Assembly: GCA_946886085.1 (NCBI GenBank)
Contig: CAMPHX010000045.1
Location: 1 to 7,964 of the forward strand
Direction of reading: 5' to 3'
Length of the DNA: 7,964 bases
Source of the DNA: an uncultured Flavobacteriales bacterium
GTDB lineage: Bacteria; Bacteroidota; Bacteroidia; Flavobacteriales; Vicingaceae
Shown: piece by piece, positions 1 through 6,472 of the stretch
Layout of the letters: each line of letters opens with the position of its first letter
Numbering within the stretch: position 1 is the first letter of the stretch
The notes under the pieces: model-generated
Databases searched by the model: none
The model's input: only the letters and a program-made list of their open reading frames with translations
Told to the model about the DNA's origin: nothing
Made by a program: the position numbers and the translations under genes

Positions 1-2
1 TA

Positions 3-710
3 ATTGAAGCTTCTAAGACCTTGTCTGCCTATATTAACTATACATTAAAAGAGAAAAAACAAGACATTTGGATTGCCCAACGAGAAGGAAGAGCTAAAGA
101 TGGTTTTGATAAAACTACTCCCGGCTTACTAAAAATGTTTGGCATGTGCAGCGATGATGATTTGCTTACTCATCTTATTAGTTTAAACATCACTCCTGTA
201 GCTATTTCTTACGAATACGATCCTTGCGATTACCTTAAAATTCCTGAACTGCTTAAAAAACATAATGGAGAAGAATATATAAAAGCTCCTACTGAAGATA
301 ATCAGCACATGGTTTTAGGAATGAAAGGCTACAAAGGCAATAGTCACATTCATTTTGGAGAACCTATAAATAATGATATTCTTAAGTTTAAAGAAATAAA
401 AAACAAAAATGAATTGCTAAAATTAATTGCCGAAGTAATTGATGAAAAAATTTACCAGCATTACCATCTTTTTCCTACCAATTACATTGCCTATAACTTG
501 TTAAATAACAAAAATGAGTTTGAAAATAATTATACCAAAGCTGACAAAGAAAAATTTGAAGCTTACATAGAAAAACGATTGGAAAACTTTAAAGGAAATG
601 AGTTGGCGAAAGAAATTTTCCTAAAAATGTATGCTAATCCGGTGATGAACAAACTAAGGGTTCAAAATTTGAAATTTGAGACTCAAAATTCAAATAATAG
701 TAAAATATAA
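3..710 (+). CDS. Glycerolipid acyltransferase (1-acyl-glycerol-3-phosphate acyltransferase-like), 5' end missing
   Basis: The frame is open to the window edge, so the gene is truncated at its 5' end; a TTG at 21 is only an internal Leu codon. About 235 C-terminal residues are visible. The segment IAQREGRAKDG (bases about 72-104) has the EGR block that corresponds to the third acyltransferase motif of PlsB/PlsC-type enzymes. A SYEYDPCDYLK block (about 207-239) and HFGEPI are typical of a Bacteroidota acyltransferase family of roughly 380 residues. The HxxxxD catalytic motif would lie upstream, outside the window. Family knowledge suggests transfer of an acyl chain to a glycerol phosphate or related lipid at the inner membrane; the exact acceptor is inferred. 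As I recall the family, homologues end near the MYANPVMNKL block. Here a 17-residue, Asn/Lys/Gln-rich tail follows, encoded across a palindrome (667-695). Only 18 bases separate this gene from the dehydrogenase gene, so the two are probably cotranscribed. Confidence 0.85.
   Translation: MEASKTLSAYINYTLKEKKQDIWIAQREGRAKDGFDKTTPGLLKMFGMCSDDDLLTHLISLNITPVAISYEYDPCDYLKIPELLKKHNGEEYIKAPTEDNQHMVLGMKGYKGNSHIHFGEPINNDILKFKEIKNKNELLKLIAEVIDEKIYQHYHLFPTNYIAYNLLNNKNEFENNYTKADKEKFEAYIEKRLENFKGNELAKEIFLKMYANPVMNKLRVQNLKFETQNSNNSKI
667..695. repeat. Imperfect palindrome at the 3' end of the acyltransferase gene
   Basis: The arms 667-680 (ATTTGAAATTTGAG) and 682-695 (CTCAAAATTCAAAT) are reverse complements over 14 bases with one mismatch, around a single central A. 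As RNA this is a hairpin of about 13 pairs with a GAC loop. It lies inside the last codons of the acyltransferase reading frame. No T-tract follows directly (the nearest T5 is at 712-716), so it is a poor intrinsic terminator. It could be a palindromic repeat element or an mRNA-stabilising 3' hairpin. Confidence 0.6.
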
Positions 711-728
711 ATTTTTAAAACATACACT

Positions 729-1616
729 ATGAAAAACATTGCAGTAATAGGAGCAGGAACAATGGGAAACGGAATTGCCCACACTTTTGCTCAATCAGGA
801 TTTAACGTAAACTTAATTGATATTTCACAAGCTTCACTAGACAGGGCTATAACAACTATTTCTAAAAATTTAGATAGAATGGTGGCTAAAGAAAAAATCA
901 CTGAAAGCGATAAAAATACCACACTTGGTAACATTACCACATTTACAGATATGGACAAAGGTGTTTCCAATGTAGAGCTAGTAGTTGAAGCAGCTACAGA
1001 AAACGTAGAGTTAAAATTGAATATTTTTAAATCGTTAGATGCTGCTACTAAACCCGAAGTTATTTTAGCATCCAATACTTCATCGATTTCTATTACTAAA
1101 ATTGCTGCGGCAACTTCTCGTCCTGATAAAGTTATAGGCATGCACTTTATGAACCCTGTGCCTATTATGAAATTGGTAGAAATTATTAGAGGTTATTCTA
1201 CTTCTGATGAGGTAACCAACAACATTATGGAACTTTCTAAAAAATTAGGAAAAGTACCTGTAGAAGTTAATGATTACCCGGGTTTTGTGGCAAACAGAAT
1301 TTTAATGCCCATGATTAATGAAGCTATCATTACCTTACATGAAGGTGTTGCTGGAGTAGAAGAAATTGATACAGTAATGAAACTAGGTATGGCACACCCT
1401 ATGGGACCACTTCAGTTAGCAGATTTTATTGGTTTAGATGTTTGTTTATCTATCCTGAATGTACTTTATGAAGGCTTTGGAAATCCAAAATATGCTCCTT
1501 GTCCATTATTAGTAAACATGGTTACTGCTGGGAAATTAGGTATAAAATCAGGAGAAGGATTCTACTCTTGGACACACGGAACGAAGGATTTAATGGTAGC
1601 TCCACAATTTAAATAA
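729..1616 (+). CDS. hbd: 3-hydroxybutyryl-CoA dehydrogenase
   Basis: This is a complete 295-residue protein, normal length for the short (non-fused) 3-hydroxyacyl-CoA dehydrogenases. An N-terminal Rossmann domain carries GAGTMG at residues 8-13, and Asp31 closes the second beta strand, which fits NAD(H) rather than NADP(H). The catalytic region is intact: SNTSS with Ser118, His139 in GMHFMNPVP, Glu151 in LVEII, and Asn189 in PGFVANR. The C-terminal helical dimerisation domain (about 190-290) includes MAHPMGPLQLADFIGLD. The enzyme interconverts 3-hydroxybutyryl-CoA (or a similar short 3-hydroxyacyl-CoA) and acetoacetyl-CoA in the cytoplasm, in beta-oxidation, butyrate-type metabolism or phenylacetate degradation (paaH-like). 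The window has no thiolase, crotonase or acyl-CoA dehydrogenase to say which. The ATG at 729 directly precedes the conserved KNIAVIGAG start and has an A-rich leader without a clear Shine-Dalgarno. A terminator begins 21 bases after the stop. Confidence 0.95.
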   Translation: MKNIAVIGAGTMGNGIAHTFAQSGFNVNLIDISQASLDRAITTISKNLDRMVAKEKITESDKNTTLGNITTFTDMDKGVSNVELVVEAATENVELKLNIFKSLDAATKPEVILASNTSSISITKIAAATSRPDKVIGMHFMNPVPIMKLVEIIRGYSTSDEVTNNIMELSKKLGKVPVEVNDYPGFVANRILMPMINEAIITLHEGVAGVEEIDTVMKLGMAHPMGPLQLADFIGLDVCLSILNVLYEGFGNPKYAPCPLLVNMVTAGKLGIKSGEGFYSWTHGTKDLMVAPQFK

Positions 1617-1637
1617 TTGATATTATAAATAAATGAT

Positions 1638-1677
1638 TGGAAATTTGGAATTAAGGTTCTAAATTTCCATTCTTTTT
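1638..1677 (+). terminator. Rho-independent terminator after the dehydrogenase gene
   Basis: The left arm 1638-1650 (TGGAAATTTGGAA) pairs with 1657-1669 (TTCTAAATTTCCA) to give 13 continuous pairs including one G-U, with a six-base loop TTAAGG. The run TTCTTTTT (1670-1677) follows directly. Stem plus U-tract, placed 21 bases after the hbd stop, fits an intrinsic terminator. The U-tract ends one base before the ATG at 1679, which bears on the permease start. The stem is A/T-rich, so its efficiency is uncertain. Confidence 0.7.
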
Positions 1678-1678
1678 A

Positions 1679-3178
1679 ATGTCTCGGCAACAAAAACTGC
1701 CTAAAATGAAAAAGTCGCACAAATTCATATTGTTTTCGTTTATCGGTCCGCTGGTAATGACTTTTTTTATTGCTGTTTTTGTATTGGTAATGCAGTTTAT
1801 ATGGCTTTACATTGATGAAATGTTGGGCAAAGGATTAGAGTGGTATGTGCTTGCCGAATTGTTTTTCTATGCCACAGCCAATGTAGTTCCTATGGCTATG
1901 CCACTGGCAATTTTACTTGCCTCCATTATGACTTTTGGGAATTTAGGCGAACATTTTGAATTGGTAGCTTTTAAATCTGCAGGCATCTCTCTTCAAAAAG
2001 TGATGAAGCCACTTATTGTTTTTGTATGTTTTATTAGCATAGGGGCTTTTTATTTTGCCAATAATGTTATTCCTGTTGCCAACCTAAAATTTTATTCTCT
2101 TCTGCACGATATCAGAAGTCAAAAACCGGCAATTAATATTCAACCCAATGTTTTTTACAATGAAATTGACGGATATACTATTAGAGTAAAAAATAAAATT
2201 CCGTTAGAAGATGGTAGGGAAATGCTTAAAGATGTAATGATTTACAACCATGCCAATAACAATGGCAACCGACAAGTTACTGTTGCAGATTCAGGTATTA
2301 TGAATCTATCAAAAGACAAAGCCTATTTTACCATTAAACTTTATCATGGTGTGGATTATCAAGAAAAACAAGAAGACAGAAATAATACTAAAAGCTACCC
2401 GCTTACCCGTTTTTATTTTGAAGAAAATGAATTTCAGTTTGATATAAGTGGTTTTCAGTTTAAGCGTAGTGATGAAGAGGCTTTTAAACATGATTATCGT
2501 TTGCTCAACCTCAAACAATTAATGTATAGAACAGATTCGTTGCATAAATTTACTCGCGAAGAAGCCGATTTTTTAAATGAAAATGTACATTATGCCTATT
2601 TATTTAATGATAGCATTACAGACAAAAAAAATAAGACTTTTCTAACTCCCACTCAAAACATACAACAACACGATTCTATTCCTCATAAAAAAGTTAACCT
2701 AAAAGAATTTAACAAACAGCAAATCAGTCAGGTTTTTGGGATTGCTATAAACAATGCTCGTACGCAAAAAGGTAGGGCCGCAGCAGCTAAAATAGAAATG
2801 AATGTGTTAAAAGAAACACTTGCCAGAGTTAAAATTGAGTGGCACAGAAAATTTACTTTTTCTATAGCTTGTTTAATTATGTTTTTTATAGGAGCACCCT
2901 TGGGAGCTATTGTTAGAAAAGGTGGTTTGGGAATGCCTGTGGTAATTTCTATCATTTTCTTTTTAATTTATTATATAATTTCCATAACGGGAGAAAAAAT
3001 GGCAAAAGAGCTTATTATTTCACCATGGTTAGGCATGTGGTTTTCTACTTTTGTATTATTTCCACTCGGCTACTTTTTTACTTACAAAGCCACTACCGAT
3101 TCTGCTTTATTTAATATTGATGCTTATACAGGATTTTTTAAAAATATTTTTACCCGAAAGAAAAAAGAGCTTAATTAA
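1679..3178 (+). CDS. LptF/LptG-family lipopolysaccharide export permease (YjgP/YjgQ)
   Basis: This is a 499-residue polytopic membrane protein of the LptF/LptG family. With the ATPase LptB, these permeases extract lipopolysaccharide from the inner membrane and pass it to the Lpt bridge. Predicted membrane segments lie near residues 17-46, 62-88, 108-133, 391-413, 419-438 and 447-470. The cytoplasmic coupling-helix signature after segment 2 is visible as FELVAFKSAGISLQKVMKP (about 93-111). The large loop between segments 3 and 4 should hold the periplasmic beta-jellyroll. That loop is much longer than in the roughly 360-residue E. coli proteins, with a polar segment at about 270-385, which I believe is common in Bacteroidota. 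I cannot assign LptF versus LptG. The longest frame starts at 1679, but that ATG directly follows a terminator U-tract. ATG 1706 (MKKSHKF, residue 10) has an A-rich leader and fits where I recall relatives beginning, so it is the likelier start. The stop overlaps the next ATG by one base (TAATG). Confidence 0.9.
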   Translation: MSRQQKLPKMKKSHKFILFSFIGPLVMTFFIAVFVLVMQFIWLYIDEMLGKGLEWYVLAELFFYATANVVPMAMPLAILLASIMTFGNLGEHFELVAFKSAGISLQKVMKPLIVFVCFISIGAFYFANNVIPVANLKFYSLLHDIRSQKPAINIQPNVFYNEIDGYTIRVKNKIPLEDGREMLKDVMIYNHANNNGNRQVTVADSGIMNLSKDKAYFTIKLYHGVDYQEKQEDRNNTKSYPLTRFYFEENEFQFDISGFQFKRSDEEAFKHDYRLLNLKQLMYRTDSLHKFTREEADFLNENVHYAYLFNDSITDKKNKTFLTPTQNIQQHDSIPHKKVNLKEFNKQQISQVFGIAINNARTQKGRAAAAKIEMNVLKETLARVKIEWHRKFTFSIACLIMFFIGAPLGAIVRKGGLGMPVVISIIFFLIYYIISITGEKMAKELIISPWLGMWFSTFVLFPLGYFFTYKATTDSALFNIDAYTGFFKNIFTRKKKELN

Positions 3179-4371
3179 TGAAGATCCTTCAAATATGTCA
3201 TAAACCTCCACTTCCCGCTCTTGATGGCGGATGCAAGGCTATACACGCTTTAACAGAAGGATTTTTAGCTAACGATATCTCCGTTAAAATCTTAACCATT
3301 GCCACACAAAAACATCCTTATCAACCCGAACTTTTTCCAACAGCTTATTTAGAGCAAACCAACATAGAACATGCTTTTATAGATACTGCTATTAAGAAAA
3401 AAAATGCGCTGGCTAACTTGTTTAGTGGCAAGTCTTATAATATCAGTCGTTTTTACAATAAAAATTTTGAAGAGTTGATAACTGCAACACTTCAAAAAGA
3501 AAAATTTGATATCATTTTATTAGAAAGTCTTTATACAACGCCTTACATTGCTGCTATTCGTAAAAGTAGTAATGCTAAAATTATTTATCGTTCGCACAAT
3601 ATTGAGTTTGAAATTTGGCAGCGAACAGGCAATCAAGAAAATAATGCTATTAAAAAAAAGTACCTGCATTTTTTAGCCAAACGCCTCAAAAAATACGAAC
3701 AATCTATTCTCAATTTAGTAGATGGAATTGCTGCCATCACCAAAAAAGATGAAGAGCAATTATTAGCATTGGGTTGCAAAAAATCAATAACAACTGTTCC
3801 TTTTGGTATCAATCTTCATGGTTATCAGCTAAAAGAAATGCCACAAGAAAAAAAACTTTTTCATATTGGTAGTATGGATTGGATACCCAATCAAGAAGCC
3901 ATAAAATGGTTTTTGAATGAAGTTTGGTCGGCAATTATTGCCAAAGAACCAACGGCTACTTTTCATCTTGCCGGAAAAAATATGCCCGATGAAATTATAA
4001 AGTTAGCTGCATCTACAAAGGGAGTTATTAATGAAGGAGAAGTGGAAAATGCCAATGACTTTATCAGCAATAATAACATAATGATAGTGCCATTGTTTTC
4101 AGGCAGTGGCATGCGAATTAAAATTATTGAAGCAATGGCAATGGGAAAACTTGTAATTGGAACATCCGTTGCATTTGAAGGAATTGCTGTTCAGCATAAT
4201 AAAAATGGCATCATTGCCAATACCTCCAACGAGTTTAAAGAAGCCATTTTAATGTGTTTACAACACCCTGAAGTTGTTAAGAGCATTGGACAAAAAGCAA
4301 GAAAAACAATTGAAGAACAGTATAACAATACCGTTATCGTAAAGCAATTAATTAATTTTATAGCCGAATAA
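3178..4371 (+). CDS. GT-B fold glycosyltransferase, GT4-like (first of tandem pair)
   Basis: This 397-residue protein has the two-Rossmann GT-B layout. The N-terminal acceptor domain begins MKILQICHKPPLPALDGG, with the glycine-rich loop at about 13-23, and includes YRSHNIEFEIWQR (137-149). The C-terminal nucleotide-sugar domain has HIGSMDWIPNQEAIKWF (about 229-245), HLAGKNMP, and the donor-binding block PLFSGSGMRIKIIEAMAMGK (305-324). Glu318 matches the second Glu of the GT4 EX7E motif; the first Glu position is Ser310. No signal peptide or membrane helix is seen, so it likely acts at the cytoplasmic face. Donor and acceptor cannot be read from sequence. Its position after an Lpt permease and before another glycosyltransferase suggests a lipopolysaccharide or other surface glycan. 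It overlaps both neighbours by one base (TAATG at each junction), implying translational coupling. Three A8 tracts lie inside it (3397-3404, 3652-3659, 3848-3855). Confidence 0.88.
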   Translation: MKILQICHKPPLPALDGGCKAIHALTEGFLANDISVKILTIATQKHPYQPELFPTAYLEQTNIEHAFIDTAIKKKNALANLFSGKSYNISRFYNKNFEELITATLQKEKFDIILLESLYTTPYIAAIRKSSNAKIIYRSHNIEFEIWQRTGNQENNAIKKKYLHFLAKRLKKYEQSILNLVDGIAAITKKDEEQLLALGCKKSITTVPFGINLHGYQLKEMPQEKKLFHIGSMDWIPNQEAIKWFLNEVWSAIIAKEPTATFHLAGKNMPDEIIKLAASTKGVINEGEVENANDFISNNNIMIVPLFSGSGMRIKIIEAMAMGKLVIGTSVAFEGIAVQHNKNGIIANTSNEFKEAILMCLQHPEVVKSIGQKARKTIEEQYNNTVIVKQLINFIAE

Positions 4372-5549
4372 TGAAACTATTTGTACTACTTTCTCGCTTT
4401 CCGTATCCTCTAGAAAAGGGAGATAAGTTACGTGCATTTCATCAGATAAAAGAATTATCTAAACAGCATGAAATAGTTTTATGTGCTTTGTCCGACCAAA
4501 AAGTAGAGCAAAGCTCTATCGATAAACTTCAAGAATATTGTAAAGCCATCCACATTATTAGGCTTCCTAAGTGGAAAATCTATTGGAATTTATTTTGGCA
4601 GTTATTATTTACCGATAAGTCGCTGCAAGTAGTTTATTTTTATAATAAATCGGCTCAAAAAAAAATTAACCGCATTATAGCAGAATACCAACCCCACCAT
4701 ATTTATGGTCAGTTAATTCGAGTTGCCGAATACATTAAAAATATTCCCATTCCTAAAACATTAGATTACATGGATGCCTTGGCTCGTGGAATGGAAAGAA
4801 GAATAGCACAATCGCCTTTTTACATTAAATGGTTTTTAACTACCGAAACTACTCGATTAAAACGTTACGAGCATCAAATTTTTGACGCTTTTAATCATCT
4901 TACCATAATTTCTGAGCAAGATAAAAATTTAATCGTCCACATAAAAAACGATGCTATCCAAATAATTCCTAATGGTGTTGATTATGAAATGTTCAAATTT
5001 CAGGAAAATACCGAAAAAAAATACGACCTTATTTTTACAGGCAACATGGCTTATCCACCCAATATTGATAGTGTGATTTATTTAGTAAATGAAGTTATGC
5101 CGTTAGTTTGGAAAAAATATCCTGATATAAAATTAGTAATTGCCGGTGCCGAACCAGATAAAAAAGTGTTGCAATTGGCTTCCAAAAATGTCGAAGTAAC
5201 AGGCTGGGTAAAAGATATTACCACTTATTATGCAGCGGCTAAAATATTTGTAGCTCCAATGCAAATTGGTACAGGATTGCAAAATAAATTATTAGAAGCG
5301 ATGGCTATGAAACTACCTTGTGTAACATCTCAGTTGGCGAATAACGCTTTAGGAGCTGAACATCAAAACTCCATATTAATTGGTAATCAACCCGAAGAAT
5401 ATTACGAACATATTATATCTTTGTTGGAAAATAAAAACTTGTATAATGACATTGCAACATCAGGTTATGATTTTGTGAAAAAGAACTATACTTGGCAAGG
5501 CACAACACAAAAATTGAATGAATTGATTATAAATACTAAAAAACAATGA
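4371..5549 (+). CDS. GT-B fold glycosyltransferase, GT4/Stp1-like (second of tandem pair)
   Basis: This 392-residue GT-B protein starts MKLFVLLSRFPYPLEKGDKL. The RFPYPxxKGDKxR block (9-21) is a hallmark of the Stp1-like sugar transferases first described beside PEP-CTERM/EpsH loci; nothing else from such a system is visible here. Further blocks are DYMDALARGMERR (132-144), NGVD (201-204), FTGNMAYPPNIDS (222-234), VTGWVKDI (276-283) and PMQIGTGLQNKLLEAMAM (296-313), with Glu309 as the conserved donor-site acid. Its C-terminal half aligns by eye with the preceding protein: NxxWIPN against MAYPPN, NEVW against NEVM, GSGMRIKIIEAMAM against GTGLQNKLLEAMAM. The pair are therefore divergent paralogues. 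The likely role is cytoplasmic addition of a sugar to an envelope glycan; the substrate is unknown. It overlaps the previous gene by one base and dapD by four (ATGA). An A9 tract (4657-4665) and an A8 tract (5014-5021) lie inside it. Confidence 0.87.
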   Translation: MKLFVLLSRFPYPLEKGDKLRAFHQIKELSKQHEIVLCALSDQKVEQSSIDKLQEYCKAIHIIRLPKWKIYWNLFWQLLFTDKSLQVVYFYNKSAQKKINRIIAEYQPHHIYGQLIRVAEYIKNIPIPKTLDYMDALARGMERRIAQSPFYIKWFLTTETTRLKRYEHQIFDAFNHLTIISEQDKNLIVHIKNDAIQIIPNGVDYEMFKFQENTEKKYDLIFTGNMAYPPNIDSVIYLVNEVMPLVWKKYPDIKLVIAGAEPDKKVLQLASKNVEVTGWVKDITTYYAAAKIFVAPMQIGTGLQNKLLEAMAMKLPCVTSQLANNALGAEHQNSILIGNQPEEYYEHIISLLENKNLYNDIATSGYDFVKKNYTWQGTTQKLNELIINTKKQ

Positions 5550-6361
5550 GAGAATTACAACAACAAATAGAAGCGGCTTGGGAAAATAGAGATTTATTGA
5601 AAGATGAGGCGACAAAAATTGCTATCCGACAAGTAATAGAACATTTAGACAAAGGAACATTGAGAGTTGCCGAACCAAAAGGTAATGATTGGCAAGTAAA
5701 CGAATGGATTAAAAAAGCGGTAGTACTTTACTTTCCTATCCAACAAATGAAAACCATTGAGGTTGGTCCATTTGAGTTTCATGATAAAATGGAATTGAAA
5801 AAAGATTACGAAGCGTTGGGCGTTCGTGTAGTTCCTCATGCTGTAGCTCGTTATGGAGCTTTTTTAGCCAAAGGTGTTATTATGATGCCTTCTTATGTAA
5901 ATATTGGTGCTTTTGTAGATAGCGGAACAATGGTTGATACATGGGCAACAGTTGGTTCTTGTGCTCAAATTGGTAAAGATGTCCATTTAAGTGGCGGAGT
6001 TGGTATTGGTGGTGTATTGGAGCCTTTACAAGCTGCTCCGGTAGTAATAGAAGATGGTTGTTTTATAGGCTCAAGGTGTATAGTGGTAGAAGGCGTTAGA
6101 GTGAGGAAAGAAGCTGTTTTAGGAGCAAACGTAGTACTTACTAAATCAACAAAAATTATTGATGTAAGCGGAGATACTCCTATTGAATATAAGGGCGAAG
6201 TGCCGGAAAGAGCTGTGGTAATTCCAGGTTCTTATACCAAAGAATTTCCTGCAGGAAAATTTAATGTACCTTGTGCCTTAATTATAGGGCAAAGAAAAGC
6301 CAGTACCGATTTAAAAACCTCTCTGAATAATGCGTTGAGAGAATATGATGTAGCAGTTTAA
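5546..6361 (+). CDS. dapD: 2,3,4,5-tetrahydropyridine-2,6-dicarboxylate N-succinyltransferase
   Basis: This complete 271-residue protein matches the length of characterised DapD (about 274 in E. coli). An N-terminal helical part (about 1-60, MRELQQQIEAAWENRDLL) leads to a left-handed beta-helix of hexapeptide repeats (about 100-215). Visible repeat blocks include VPHAVARYGAFLAKG, VNIGAFVDSGTMVDTWATVG (118-137), GSCAQIGKDVHLSGGVGIGG and FIGSRCIVVEGVRV. A C-terminal strand-rich end carries PCALIIGQRKASTDLKTSLN. The enzyme succinylates tetrahydrodipicolinate using succinyl-CoA in the succinylase branch of the diaminopimelate/lysine pathway; it works as a trimer in the cytoplasm. Its product feeds meso-diaminopimelate for peptidoglycan and lysine synthesis. 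The start ATG overlaps the previous stop (ATGA), so it is read from the permease/glycosyltransferase message unless an internal promoter exists. A 111-base gap after it probably ends the unit, although no strong terminator hairpin was seen there. Confidence 0.97.
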   Translation: MRELQQQIEAAWENRDLLKDEATKIAIRQVIEHLDKGTLRVAEPKGNDWQVNEWIKKAVVLYFPIQQMKTIEVGPFEFHDKMELKKDYEALGVRVVPHAVARYGAFLAKGVIMMPSYVNIGAFVDSGTMVDTWATVGSCAQIGKDVHLSGGVGIGGVLEPLQAAPVVIEDGCFIGSRCIVVEGVRVRKEAVLGANVVLTKSTKIIDVSGDTPIEYKGEVPERAVVIPGSYTKEFPAGKFNVPCALIIGQRKASTDLKTSLNNALREYDVAV

Positions 6362-6472
6362 CACATTAAAATAGAGTATTATGAAATAGCCACTTGCAAA
6401 AAGTAAACCAACACGAATGAAGATAATATGGCGTATTGCATATGACAAATAAAAATCAATAAATATCTACAT
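6362..6472 (+). other. Intergenic gap with duplicated start-like segment
   Basis: This is the longest non-coding stretch in the window. I found no good terminator hairpin for dapD and no clear Bacteroidota promoter (TAnnTTTG -7 box). A near-duplicate of the TPR gene's start lies in it: CATATGACAAATAAAAAT at 6439-6456 resembles 6470-6484, which lacks three of its bases. The upstream copy opens a six-codon frame (ATG 6442 to TAA 6460-6462) ending ten bases before the real ATG. A promoter is expected here from the gap alone but is not demonstrated. Confidence 0.35.

Noticed and set aside
21..23. TTG as the start of the acyltransferase
   Set aside because: The frame continues open to the window edge and the family needs an upstream HxxxxD-containing half, so this is an internal Leu codon of a truncated gene.
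667..716. Palindrome plus T5 (712-716) as an intrinsic terminator for the acyltransferase
   Set aside because: The T-run is 16 bases beyond the stem, and the intervening sequence is A-rich, so the geometry of a Rho-independent terminator is absent.
791..1141. Minus-strand open frame of 116 codons inside the dehydrogenase gene
   Set aside because: It lies wholly antisense to a well-supported conserved enzyme, has no recognisable domain and is best explained as a shadow frame.
2309..2955. Two minus-strand open frames inside the permease gene
   Set aside because: Both are antisense to the permease coding region; their hydrophobic character mirrors the A/T-rich membrane codons and gives no family match.
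5645..5839. Minus-strand open frame inside dapD
   Set aside because: It is antisense to a strongly conserved gene and shows no motif or initiation signal.
6362..6472. Bacteroidota-type promoter (TTTG / TAnnTTTG) before the TPR gene
   Set aside because: No sequence in the gap matches the -7 box with suitable spacing; a promoter is plausible from context but not visible.
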